This document shows, piece by piece, positions 29,815-38,655 of a stretch of 64,000 bases of DNA. This stretch comes from Endobugula sp965214375 (GTDB lineage Bacteria > Pseudomonadota > Gammaproteobacteria > Pseudomonadales > Cellvibrionaceae): assembly GCA_965214375.1 (NCBI GenBank), contig OZ243947.1:1302001-1366000 (forward strand), in the 5' to 3' direction. Position 1 is the stretch's first letter, and every line of letters begins with the position of its first letter. The notes beneath the pieces were generated by a model. It saw nothing but the letters and a program-made list of their open reading frames with translations, was not told where the DNA came from and did not search any database. The position numbers were made by a program, and so were the translations under genes.

Positions 29815-30339
29815 TCAAAACGGAATATCATCATCAAAACTATCCATACCTTGAGCAGACATGGGCTTTGCGGCAGGCTGTTGTGCCTGGGGAGCAGCTT
29901 GAGGCGCCATTTGTGGTGCTGCCGATTGTTGAGGCTGTTGTGAATAACCACCACCATAACTCTGGTCATAGCCCGGATCACCACCCATACCACTACCTTG
30001 CTGTCGACTGCCCAACATCTGCATCTCATTGGCAACAATTTCTGTCGTATAACGATCCTGACCATTTTGGTCTTGCCACTTACGTGTTTGTAACTTACCT
30101 TCAATGTACACCTGCGAACCCTTCTTCAGGTATTCACCCGCAATTTCTGCTAGGCGATTAAAAAAGACAATACGGTGCCATTCTGTACGCTCTTGTTGCT
30201 GACCTGTTTGCTTATCCTTCCATGATTCCGATGTGGCCACACTGATATTGGTCACATAGCTGCCACTGGGTAATGCCTTAGTTTCAGGGTCTTGCCCCAG
30301 ATTGCCAAAAATAATGACTTTATTGATACCTCTAGCCAT
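29815..30339 (-). CDS. ssb: single-stranded DNA-binding protein
   Basis: 174 residues. OB fold starting MARGINKVIIFGNLGQDPE, with the conserved ATSESWKDKQTG and EWHRIVFFNRLAEIA; then a Gly/Gln/Pro-rich linker and the acidic tail DSFDDDIPF that binds partner proteins. Next to an MFS gene and divergent uvrA, an arrangement common in Pseudomonas-like bacteria. Confidence 0.97.
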   Translation of the reverse strand: MARGINKVIIFGNLGQDPETKALPSGSYVTNISVATSESWKDKQTGQQQERTEWHRIVFFNRLAEIAGEYLKKGSQVYIEGKLQTRKWQDQNGQDRYTTEIVANEMQMLGSRQQGSGMGGDPGYDQSYGGGYSQQPQQSAAPQMAPQAAPQAQQPAAKPMSAQGMDSFDDDIPF

Positions 30340-30432
30340 TTGTTTCTCCTCATTATTCTCTTCATTTATTTATCATAGGTATGTCCATTACCTGCTCAAC
30401 ATCCTACCACATTGTCACTTGAGCATGTATGC

Positions 30433-31635
30433 TTAATATACACGTTCAGGAATCACCATACCCCTGACCAACACGCACCATACCAATACCAGCAAAGCCG
30501 TTACCAGAAACGTCAATGCAAACCCCCAAACGGCATAGCAGGCACCACCGATAATCCCTCCCAAAGACGCACCCGCAAATTGGCAACTGGCAAATACACC
30601 AGAACCAGCGCCTTTATTTTCATCCGGTAACACTTTTGTCAGCAAAGAAGGCAGACTAGCTTCAAGATAGTTAAAGGCCGCAAAAAAGACCACCAAACAA
30701 GCCAGCAAACCAGCGAAGGTGGCTGGCATCACGGTAAGCGCTAGTAAGGAAAGCATGAATGACACAATCGCCAATTGCAATGCAGATTTAACCTTCTTAA
30801 AACGTTCCGCAACAATCATGACAGGAACGACAATCATAAATGATGCCAGCATAAGACCGAGATATACCCAAGCATGCTGTTTCGCATCAAGATCATGCGC
30901 TTGCAGTAATACCGGTACGGCCAAAAAGAAGACCATTAACGCAAAATGCAAGATAAACACGCCCACATACAGCAAAACATACTGGCGGTTTGCAAGTACT
31001 AACTTCAGATTATGTAACGAGAGATCCGTTATTTTCTTCTGTACCAAGTCAACATTCGGAACACAGACAAACAGAATGAAAATACCGCACAACGACAGTC
31101 CGACAGTGACCCAAAATAGCAATCGGATACCGCTAACACCTAACACGCTTACACTAGAGATAATTGGACCAATAACCAATGCCAGCGCAAAAGCTATCCC
31201 AATAGAAACGCCCATAGAGGCCATGGCTTTTGTACGATGCTCTGCCGTCGTTAAATCGCCGACCATTGCGATAACCACACCGGCAATGGCGCCGGCTCCT
31301 TGTAAAGCGCGCCCCAGAATCAACCCCCAGACACTGTCAGCATTGGCTGCCACTAAAGAGCCTGCCGCAAAAAGCAACAAACCGATAAAGATTAATGGTT
31401 TGCGCCCATAACGATCAGAGAGCATACCCATCGGTATTTGCAGCAGAGCTTGGGTAATACCGTAAATTCCCAGCGCCACCCCCAATAAAAACAATGAACT
31501 ACCGCCATAGTCTTCCCCCGACAGAGAGAGCACAGGCAAGACGATAAAAAGACCCAGCATTCTTAAAATATACAGGCTTGCCAATGAGGCAATAGCGCGG
31601 GGTTGGGATATGGTGGCAGCAACTTCAACGGACAT
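30433..31635 (-). CDS. MFS transporter, uvrA-ssb neighbourhood type
   Basis: 400 residues with twelve hydrophobic segments. The loop 2-3 signature GMLSDRYGRKPLIFIGLLLF identifies the major facilitator superfamily. It lies between ssb (93 bp away) and divergent uvrA, where Pseudomonas and relatives keep a YajR-like exporter of unknown substrate. The C-terminal ferredoxin-like domain of true YajR is absent. Substrate unknown. Confidence 0.9.
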   Translation of the reverse strand: MSVEVAATISQPRAIASLASLYILRMLGLFIVLPVLSLSGEDYGGSSLFLLGVALGIYGITQALLQIPMGMLSDRYGRKPLIFIGLLLFAAGSLVAANADSVWGLILGRALQGAGAIAGVVIAMVGDLTTAEHRTKAMASMGVSIGIAFALALVIGPIISSVSVLGVSGIRLLFWVTVGLSLCGIFILFVCVPNVDLVQKKITDLSLHNLKLVLANRQYVLLYVGVFILHFALMVFFLAVPVLLQAHDLDAKQHAWVYLGLMLASFMIVVPVMIVAERFKKVKSALQLAIVSFMLSLLALTVMPATFAGLLACLVVFFAAFNYLEASLPSLLTKVLPDENKGAGSGVFASCQFAGASLGGIIGGACYAVWGFALTFLVTALLVLVWCVLVRGMVIPERVY

Positions 31636-31759
31636 AAAGCAATAATTCTCAGATAATCCGGTATTTTACCAAGCTAGGTACTCTGTCGTCATCTAACGAT
31701 GACGTGACTGCGTAAATTCTCTTATAATAAATGATTGACCTAACCCACGAGATGTTTCT

Positions 31760-34594
31760 GTGGACACCATCACCATACGCGGTGCACGTACGCACAACCT
31801 GAAAAATATTGACTTAGATATTCCCCGTGACAAGCTGATTGTCATTACTGGCTTGTCCGGTTCCGGTAAGTCTTCCCTAGCCTTTGACACGCTGTACGCC
31901 GAAGGACAACGACGTTATGTGGAATCTCTTTCCACCTATGCCCGTCAATTTTTATCTATGATGGAAAAACCTGATGTTGATCATATCGAAGGCTTGAGTC
32001 CTGCCATCTCTATCGAACAAAAATCAACCTCTCACAATCCGCGCTCTACTGTGGGAACGATCACCGAAATATACGATTACCTACGTTTGCTCTATGCGCG
32101 CATTGGTGAAGCCCGCTGCCCAAAGCCACGCTGTTCAAGATACGGGGTTACATTAGCGGCACAAACGGTCAGTGAAATTGTCGATCATATCCTTGCTCAG
32201 GAAGAAGGCACTAAAATCATGCTGTTAGCGCCTCTGATTCGTGATCGCAAAGGTGAACACCTGCATGTATTTGAACAATTAAGACGTGACGGTTTTATCC
32301 GGGTACGGGTTGATGGCACGGTAGTCGATCTAGATGACGTGCCTGAGCTTGATAAAAAGAAAAAGCACTCTATTGAGGCCGTGATTGATCGCTTTAAAGT
32401 GCGAGACGATTTACAGGTGCGTCTGGCTGAGTCTGTCGAAACAGCGCTCAATCTGTCTTCCGGTTTAGTCATTATGCGTTTTATGGACAGTGATAATGAA
32501 CGCTTATTCTCTTCAAAGTATTCTTGTCCTGGCTGTGGTTATTCACTCATTGAACTAGAACCTCGCCTATTTTCTTTTAACAATCCGGCGGGTGCCTGTC
32601 CCGAGTGTGATGGACTGGGTGTAAAACAGTTTTTTGATGTAGAGAAAGTGGTACATTTTCCTGAAGCATCGCTTTCCGAAGGCGCTATTCGTGGCTGGGA
32701 TAGACGCAATATTTATTACTTTCATATGCTCAAGTCACTCGCCAAACATTACGGTTTTGATATTGATCAGCCGTGGAAAAAACTGGCCAAGAAACATCAA
32801 AAAGCCATTCTGTTTGGTTCTGGCGATGAAGACATTAATTTTAATTATGTCAATGATCGTGGTGATGTCATTAAACGTAAACATCGTTTCGAAGGCGTCA
32901 TCAACAATTTAGAGCGACGCTACCGTGACACTGATTCACAAATGGTGCGTGAAGATATTGACAAACTGATGTCTACACAGGATTGTCCTAGCTGCGAAGG
33001 AACACGGTTACGCGAAGAAGCGCGTCACGTGTTTGTCGATGAAAAAAAACTGCCTGATATTACTGCAATGCCTGTCGGCGAAACGTATGAATATTTTGAA
33101 CAGTTACATTTTGAAGGGTCTCGTGGAGAAATTGCGGAAAAAATTCTTAAAGAACTTCGTGACCGTTTACGCTTTCTTGTCGACGTTGGCTTAAATTACT
33201 TATCGCTTAACCGCAGCGCAGAGACGCTCTCTGGGGGTGAAGCGCAACGTATTCGTCTTGCCAGTCAAATTGGCGCTGGCTTGGTCGGTGTAATGTACAT
33301 CCTTGATGAACCCTCTATTGGTTTACACCAGCGCGATAATGATCGATTGTTGAAAACGTTAATCCATCTACGTGATCTCGGCAATACGGTTATCGTGGTT
33401 GAACATGATGAAGATGCTATACGCATGGCAGACTATGTGATTGATATTGGTCCCGGTGCAGGCGTGCATGGTGGGGAGGTTATCGCTCATGGCAGTTTGG
33501 CTCAAATCAAGAAAGCGAAACAATCACTCACAGGACAATACATCTCGGGTAAACGTGAAATCGAATACCCGACAGATCGCACCATTAATAAACCGGATAA
33601 ACAATTACTACTGACAGGTGCCAGTGGCAATAACTTGCAAGCTGTCGATCTATCCATTCCTATTGGCTTATTAACCTGTGTGACGGGTGTTTCTGGATCT
33701 GGAAAATCAACACTGATTAACCGTACACTTTATCCATTAGTGGCGACCGAACTGAATGGTGCTACCACATTAAAACCTGCGGAATATACATCGCTAGACG
33801 GCCTTGATCAGCTCGACAAATGTGTGGATATTGATCAAAGCCCGATTGGGCGTACACCGCGCTCTAACCCAGCAACATATACGGGCATTTTCACACCGAT
33901 CCGAGAATTGTTTTCTGGCACACAGGAAGCACGCTCTCGCGGTTACAAACCAGGGCGCTTTAGTTTTAACGTGAAGGGTGGCCGCTGTGAAGCTTGCCAA
34001 GGTGATGGTGTTGTCAAAGTTGAGATGCACTTTTTACCCGATATTTATGTTCCATGCGATGTCTGCCATGGCAAACGTTATAACCGCGAAACATTGGAAA
34101 TTAAATATAAAGGCAAGAATATTCACGAGGTATTAGATCTTACCGTCGAAGATGCACGTGAATTTTTTGATGCGATTCCTGCCATCGCACGCAAACTGCA
34201 AACATTAATGGATGTGGGTTTGTCTTATATTCGTTTAGGGCAAGCCGCAACAACACTATCCGGTGGAGAGGCACAACGCGTTAAACTCGCCAAAGAGCTG
34301 TCCAAACGCGATACGGGTAAAACGTTGTATATTCTTGATGAACCAACAACCGGTTTACATTTCTACGATATTCAACAATTACTCAATGTACTCCATCGCT
34401 TACGCGATCACGGCAATACGGTTGTCGTTATCGAACACAACCTAGATGTGATAAAAACCGCCGATTGGATTATTGACCTTGGCCCCGAAGGTGGCAGTGG
34501 TGGCGGACAGATTATTGCTGAAGGCACACCTGAGCATGTGATGGAATTAACACATTCACATACGGGTGTATTTTTAAAAAAACATATGAGTTAA
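31760..34594 (+). CDS. uvrA: excinuclease ABC subunit A
   Basis: DNA damage sensor of nucleotide excision repair, a dimeric ATPase. 944 residues, family length. GTG start at 31760 (MDTITIRGARTHNLKNI). Two ABC cassettes: Walker A GLSGSGKSSLAFDTL and GVSGSGKSTLINR; signatures LSGGEAQRIRLA and LSGGEAQRVKLA; Zn motif CPGCGYS and the C-terminal CEACQGDG...CDVCHGKRY. An evident LexA operator was not found in the ~125-bp divergent region. Confidence 0.98.
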   Translation: MDTITIRGARTHNLKNIDLDIPRDKLIVITGLSGSGKSSLAFDTLYAEGQRRYVESLSTYARQFLSMMEKPDVDHIEGLSPAISIEQKSTSHNPRSTVGTITEIYDYLRLLYARIGEARCPKPRCSRYGVTLAAQTVSEIVDHILAQEEGTKIMLLAPLIRDRKGEHLHVFEQLRRDGFIRVRVDGTVVDLDDVPELDKKKKHSIEAVIDRFKVRDDLQVRLAESVETALNLSSGLVIMRFMDSDNERLFSSKYSCPGCGYSLIELEPRLFSFNNPAGACPECDGLGVKQFFDVEKVVHFPEASLSEGAIRGWDRRNIYYFHMLKSLAKHYGFDIDQPWKKLAKKHQKAILFGSGDEDINFNYVNDRGDVIKRKHRFEGVINNLERRYRDTDSQMVREDIDKLMSTQDCPSCEGTRLREEARHVFVDEKKLPDITAMPVGETYEYFEQLHFEGSRGEIAEKILKELRDRLRFLVDVGLNYLSLNRSAETLSGGEAQRIRLASQIGAGLVGVMYILDEPSIGLHQRDNDRLLKTLIHLRDLGNTVIVVEHDEDAIRMADYVIDIGPGAGVHGGEVIAHGSLAQIKKAKQSLTGQYISGKREIEYPTDRTINKPDKQLLLTGASGNNLQAVDLSIPIGLLTCVTGVSGSGKSTLINRTLYPLVATELNGATTLKPAEYTSLDGLDQLDKCVDIDQSPIGRTPRSNPATYTGIFTPIRELFSGTQEARSRGYKPGRFSFNVKGGRCEACQGDGVVKVEMHFLPDIYVPCDVCHGKRYNRETLEIKYKGKNIHEVLDLTVEDAREFFDAIPAIARKLQTLMDVGLSYIRLGQAATTLSGGEAQRVKLAKELSKRDTGKTLYILDEPTTGLHFYDIQQLLNVLHRLRDHGNTVVVIEHNLDVIKTADWIIDLGPEGGSGGGQIIAEGTPEHVMELTHSHTGVFLKKHMS

Positions 34595-34639
34595 ATTAAT
34601 TAACACACGGCTTCTTTAATCATAAAATCACAATTTTTT

Positions 34640-34675
34640 GTCACCAATTGCAACATTGCTTGGTGACTACACTTC
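34640..34675 (+). terminator. possible terminator after uvrA
   Basis: GTCACCAA (34640-34647) and TTGGTGAC (34660-34667) form a perfect 8-bp stem with a 12-base loop, followed by a T-rich stretch. It lies 45 bp after uvrA. The T run is broken, so efficiency is uncertain. The rest of the 324-bp gap to the AraC gene holds a T/A-rich region and the Fur box. Confidence 0.45.
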
Positions 34676-34810
34676 TTTTTATTCAAAAAATCATTTTATT
34701 GTTTAAAAACACTTTTTTCTGTGTGGATATTTGGGCAACAAACTCCATTAATGTCAAAAAAAAAACAATTTGTTTGTATTCATTTGCATATTCAGTATAG
34801 ACTTTCCAAT

Positions 34811-34825
34811 TGATAATGATTATTA
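34811..34825. promoter_or_regulatory. Fur box before the AraC-type regulator
   Basis: TGATAAT-G-ATTATTA matches 14 of 15 positions of the 7-1-7 Fur inverted repeat (TGATAATnATTATCA). It lies about 94 bp before the regulator start and just after a plausible -10 (TATAGA, 34796-34801), so Fur with iron should block this promoter. The -35 is less clear. Confidence 0.88.
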
Positions 34826-34918
34826 TTTGCATCGAAGCGTATATTGGTTTAGTGACCGCAATAAATAGGTTATATCACTAAACAACACATTTTGCTTTGT
34901 CCAAAGGAAATTACTATA

Positions 34919-35857
34919 ATGAATACATCTGTATCACGTGAGACCAAGCGCATAAGTCAACATTCAAACTATAATATTGATTTAAGCTATGATGATGAAT
35001 GTGACTCACTTGTACAAAAAATCAGTGATTTTCTCCTTATAAGGAGAACAAATTGCAAGCTTGATAAAAGCATGTGTGGTTACGTAAAAAGTAAGGGAAT
35101 TACCTGCTTATCTATCTTTCTTGATGCCCATGGAGAAATAAAACTTGATCAAGATCAACGTTTAACCATATCGCCTTATACCGCAATCATTACACAAGCC
35201 GAATATTGGGCTTTCAATTTACCAATAGGGACTCAATTAAATTCCATAGAGTTACTCTTTGATACACACATGTTAAACCAACAAGGTTTTGATCTTTTAA
35301 ACACACAACCAAGTAGCTTTACACAAAAAATCTGTAAAGGGACGTCAGTATCCGCCTCTAATATTTTATCAACACGCTCAATGGACATTATTAACAGCAT
35401 TCTTAAATGTAAAAACGAAGGGATTAATGAAAAATTATTGGTGCAAGCAAAAGCGCTGGAGTTACTCTCAGAGAATATGATCGGTAGTTGTCAAGCACAC
35501 AATATTATCTATCAAACACCACTACATTGTGCAAAAATTCACAAGGCAACAGAGATTATCAAACAAAAATATTATGATCCTCTAACAATCAAAGAACTGG
35601 CAAGAACGGTTGGCATCAATGAGAAAAAATTAAAAGATGGCTTCCGTGAAATACTGGGAACAACAGTCCATAGCTATATGGAGAATGTACGTCTGGATAA
35701 TGCCAGACAATTACTTAAAAGTGGTAAACGGATTACTGAAACAGCCATGGAAGTGGGTTATTCCAGCCCTAGCCACTTTGCCAAACGATTCCAAAAATTG
35801 TTTGGTCAAACACCTAAAAAATGGCAGATGACAGAATGTCCGATGGCTTCATGTTAA
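34919..35857 (+). CDS. AraC-family regulator, PchR/YbtA-like
   Basis: Likely activates the siderophore genes when a ferric siderophore is sensed. The ATG at 34919 follows AAAGGA (34903-34908) by about 10 bases and gives 312 residues; an upstream TTG at 34892 is less likely. C-terminal double helix-turn-helix: PLTIKELARTVGINEKKLKDG and ITETAMEVGYSSPSHFAKRFQKLFGQTPKKW. The N-terminal domain (~200 residues) shows no other motif. Convergent with entA, ends 12 bp apart. A Fur box lies upstream. In yersiniabactin and pyochelin loci the equivalent regulator is beside the biosynthetic genes. Ligand inferred. Confidence 0.87.
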   Translation: MNTSVSRETKRISQHSNYNIDLSYDDECDSLVQKISDFLLIRRTNCKLDKSMCGYVKSKGITCLSIFLDAHGEIKLDQDQRLTISPYTAIITQAEYWAFNLPIGTQLNSIELLFDTHMLNQQGFDLLNTQPSSFTQKICKGTSVSASNILSTRSMDIINSILKCKNEGINEKLLVQAKALELLSENMIGSCQAHNIIYQTPLHCAKIHKATEIIKQKYYDPLTIKELARTVGINEKKLKDGFREILGTTVHSYMENVRLDNARQLLKSGKRITETAMEVGYSSPSHFAKRFQKLFGQTPKKWQMTECPMASC

Positions 35858-35869
35858 ACCGCTTACAAG

Positions 35870-36640
35870 CTAACAACCCAAGGTTGCACCGCCATCTACA
35901 ACCATGTCTTCCATAGTGATATGATTCGCCTGATCTGATAATAAAAAGATAACCGAATTGGCAATCGTCTGCGGGCTAGCAATAGCGCCAAGAGGGATGC
36001 CGAGTCGGTATTTTTCAAGCGAGCCAGTAATAACACGTTCAATATCTTTAGTATTTTTACACAGTTGCTGTTGCATACTGGTATCGGTTGATCCTGGAGA
36101 AACAATATTACAACGGATATTATACTGAGCCAGCTCCAAGCCAAGGCATTTCATAAATTGAGTGGTTGCTGCTTTAGATGCTGCGTAACTACCCATGGCG
36201 ACACGTGGAACCGAAGCCGCGTTTGAACTGATAGCCACTAAAGATCCTCGTTGACGTTCTATCATATATTTTGTGACTGCGCAACATAGATTAAACGCAC
36301 CGGTAGTATTAACCGCGAAGGTCTCTTGCCAATCTTTGTTAGATAAATCTGTTAACAAGCCGGGTCTTAAAATACCTGCAACATTCACAAGATAATCAAT
36401 AGGCCCTAGGTTATTTTCGATACTTGCAACAACATGCTTAACTTGTTCACCATCAGATACGTCGAGCCGTAGCTGGTATTCAGAACAAGGAGGTGTGGTC
36501 TCAATTTCATTGTTGTTATAAACCCGATCAAGACTGACAACTCTGGTACCTACCGATAACAATCTATCAGCGATAGCCCTTCCAATACCTTGCGCGGCAC
36601 CACTAACAACAGCAACTTTACGATTAAATTCTGAATACAT
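35870..36640 (-). CDS. entA: 2,3-dihydro-2,3-dihydroxybenzoate dehydrogenase
   Basis: Oxidises 2,3-dihydro-2,3-dihydroxybenzoate to the catechol 2,3-dihydroxybenzoate with NAD. 256 residues, SDR fold: VVSGAAQGIGRAIADRL (cofactor), NVAGILRPG, catalytic Ser, then YAASKAATTQF (YxxxK). Last gene of the leftward siderophore operon; 60 bp after the isochorismatase. The substrate is inferred from the partnering isochorismatase and isochorismate synthase; SDR enzymes alone do not show it. Confidence 0.9.
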   Translation of the reverse strand: MYSEFNRKVAVVSGAAQGIGRAIADRLLSVGTRVVSLDRVYNNNEIETTPPCSEYQLRLDVSDGEQVKHVVASIENNLGPIDYLVNVAGILRPGLLTDLSNKDWQETFAVNTTGAFNLCCAVTKYMIERQRGSLVAISSNAASVPRVAMGSYAASKAATTQFMKCLGLELAQYNIRCNIVSPGSTDTSMQQQLCKNTKDIERVITGSLEKYRLGIPLGAIASPQTIANSVIFLLSDQANHITMEDMVVDGGATLGC

Positions 36641-36700
36641 ACAACTTATATTACATATAACATTATCAGATCATACAGCGCTGAGATAATATGCACCTTA

Positions 36701-37360
36701 TTATGCATAACAAGATAATTTTGCATCTGATAGTTGGCTGAAGATAGTATCCATTGTCTCTACATGCCCACAGCGCTTGGCAATATAATCAAGTGCATAT
36801 TTTTGCTCTTGTAGTGAGAAGTCGGCAACAGCATCGGCAACAACGAATGGTTTTATATCGTACATAAACGCATCAAGACACGTAGACAGTACACCTATAT
36901 GCGCATAAATACCACAGATAATAAGCTGATCTTTTTTATGTGTTTGCATAAAATCAAGTAAGGGCGTGCGTTTAAACGCACTGTAGCGCCATTTTGTATA
37001 AACAATATCCTCAGCTTCAGGAGCAATGTCCGAGATGATTCCTGTTTGTTCAGGCACATCTTTGAGTCCATAACCCCAAAAATCGGTTAATAAGGCGCGG
37101 TCTTCGGAAGATTGATCGCCGGGTTGTCTGGTATAAATAACATCCATGCCAACAGACTTACAGTGTTTTTTAAGTTCGCTGATATTATGCGTTAAGGTTT
37201 TTACAGGATCTAGATTACGCTGGTAAAAATCAACAAAATAATTCTGCATATCATGAATTAATAATACCGATTTATCGACATCTAGAGACCAGGATACTTT
37301 ATTATCAAAAGCATTCTTAACGTTTTCAAACTGATAGGATTGTATTCGGGGGATTGTCAT
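36701..37360 (-). CDS. isochorismatase without aryl carrier domain
   Basis: Hydrolyses isochorismate to 2,3-dihydro-2,3-dihydroxybenzoate plus pyruvate. The start is ATG 37360 (MTIPRIQSYQ), matching the EntB/DhbB N-terminus; a TTG at 37372 would overlap entC. 219 residues. LIHDMQNYFVDFY holds the catalytic Asp; KWRYSAFKRTPLLDFM and the GIYAHIGVLSTCLDAF core (Cys) follow. EntB and DhbB are ~285-310 residues because of a C-terminal aryl carrier protein. It is absent here, so the carrier should be on the N-terminus of the HMWP2-like synthetase beyond the window. Confidence 0.92.
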   Translation of the reverse strand: MTIPRIQSYQFENVKNAFDNKVSWSLDVDKSVLLIHDMQNYFVDFYQRNLDPVKTLTHNISELKKHCKSVGMDVIYTRQPGDQSSEDRALLTDFWGYGLKDVPEQTGIISDIAPEAEDIVYTKWRYSAFKRTPLLDFMQTHKKDQLIICGIYAHIGVLSTCLDAFMYDIKPFVVADAVADFSLQEQKYALDYIAKRCGHVETMDTIFSQLSDAKLSCYA

Positions 37361-37368
37361 AGCAACTC

Positions 37369-38589
37369 TCAATTAATCTCATTAATTCCTAACGCATGTA
37401 ACATGGTATTAAATTTTGCACCTGTTTCAGCTAATTCTTTTTCTGGATTCGACCCGGCAACAACACCTGCACCTGCATATAAACGGATGGTATTGCTGGA
37501 TATTTCTGCACAGCGAATGGTTACCACCCATTCACCATCACCAGAGTCATCACACCACCCAACCATACCCGTAAATAGCCCTCGGTCATAATTCTCAATC
37601 TCATTAATTGCCGCTTTGGCTTCTTGTTTTGGATAACCGCATACCGCGGGTGTTGGATGCATCGCCAATGCCAATTCAATGGAGGAAGTATCAGGGTTTC
37701 TCAGTGTTCCCTTGATCAGGGTTGATAGATGCCACATGGCTGGCGTACTGGTTAATTGTGGCGCTTGGGGAACCTGTAAATTTTTACAAAGAGGTGCTAA
37801 TGCATCAGCAACAGCCTCAACAACCAAAGCATGTTCTCGGCGATCTTTTTCAGAACGCAACAGTTGATCTGCTCGCTGCTTATCAATGATTGGATCGTCA
37901 CTGCGAGATTCAGATCCAGCTAGTGGATTAGCAATAACTTGTGAACCACGACGAGATACAAGCAGCTCAGGACTTGCGCCAATTAGCGTGCGATAATTAT
38001 TATCCTCATTGTTTACTGACTCTTGCAGCTTGACTGCAAAAATATAACCTGAGGTATTTGAAAGCTCTAATCTTTTGACTAATGATTTTATATCCGGTTT
38101 TTTTTGGCAATTTATTTCCAATGTTCTGGAAAGAACCACTTTATCCAGTTCGCCTTTGGCAAATCTCGATAAAGCCTCTTTAACACCTGAAATATAAACA
38201 TGCGGTTGAGGAATTTCCTTAATGGTATAATCTTTTCCTATTGTTGTAGCAACTTTTTCACTTTTGAAAATTTGCACGTTTGAACGTTCAAAATTTGTAC
38301 TCAAACGCAAATACGATTTAGCATCGATGTCAAAAGGAATAGCACCAACAACGACTAAATTTTTATGCCCCAAATCTTTAACTAAACGTAAAGACTCTGA
38401 TATACGATCACTTAAATGGGCAATACCAACATCTAATAAATTCGCAAAAGGAGGCTTCGCAAGAATAGAATATTTAGGCGAAGAAAAATAAACACACTGA
38501 TCAGGGTCATAAAAATCAACTAGGCATAAAGATTTTGTAACAGACCCTTTTTCTATTTCTTGTTTATCGACACCAATTATAGTATCCAT
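37369..38589 (-). CDS. isochorismate synthase
   Basis: Converts chorismate to isochorismate (EntC/DhbC/PchA class). 406 residues. Visible: DKVVLSRTLEI, LIGASPELLVSRRG, PLAGSESR, the chorismate-binding AMHPTPAVCGYPKQEA and GWCDDSGDGEWVVTIRCAE. The stop is 8 bp before the isochorismatase ATG, so the two are translationally linked. No bifunctional salicylate synthase (YbtS/Irp9) is present, and the following isochorismatase and dehydrogenase direct flow to the catechol rather than salicylate. Confidence 0.93.
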   Translation of the reverse strand: MDTIIGVDKQEIEKGSVTKSLCLVDFYDPDQCVYFSSPKYSILAKPPFANLLDVGIAHLSDRISESLRLVKDLGHKNLVVVGAIPFDIDAKSYLRLSTNFERSNVQIFKSEKVATTIGKDYTIKEIPQPHVYISGVKEALSRFAKGELDKVVLSRTLEINCQKKPDIKSLVKRLELSNTSGYIFAVKLQESVNNEDNNYRTLIGASPELLVSRRGSQVIANPLAGSESRSDDPIIDKQRADQLLRSEKDRREHALVVEAVADALAPLCKNLQVPQAPQLTSTPAMWHLSTLIKGTLRNPDTSSIELALAMHPTPAVCGYPKQEAKAAINEIENYDRGLFTGMVGWCDDSGDGEWVVTIRCAEISSNTIRLYAGAGVVAGSNPEKELAETGAKFNTMLHALGINEIN

Positions 38590-38655
38590 AATTTTATTGT
38601 CTCATTATTACAATAACCAAAAATTTTATAACATCAAGGTAAAAACAGATAAGCG

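Noticed and set aside
30719..31411. A 230-residue plus-strand frame opposite the MFS transporter
   Set aside because: Antisense artefact: no ribosome site and low-complexity Thr/Asn/Ile content typical of reversed membrane-protein codons.
36641..36700. ATTATC...GATAAT inverted repeat between isochorismatase and dehydrogenase genes as a Fur box
   Set aside because: Half-sites are about 17 bases apart, not the 1-base spacing of the Fur repeat; probably chance in AT-rich DNA.
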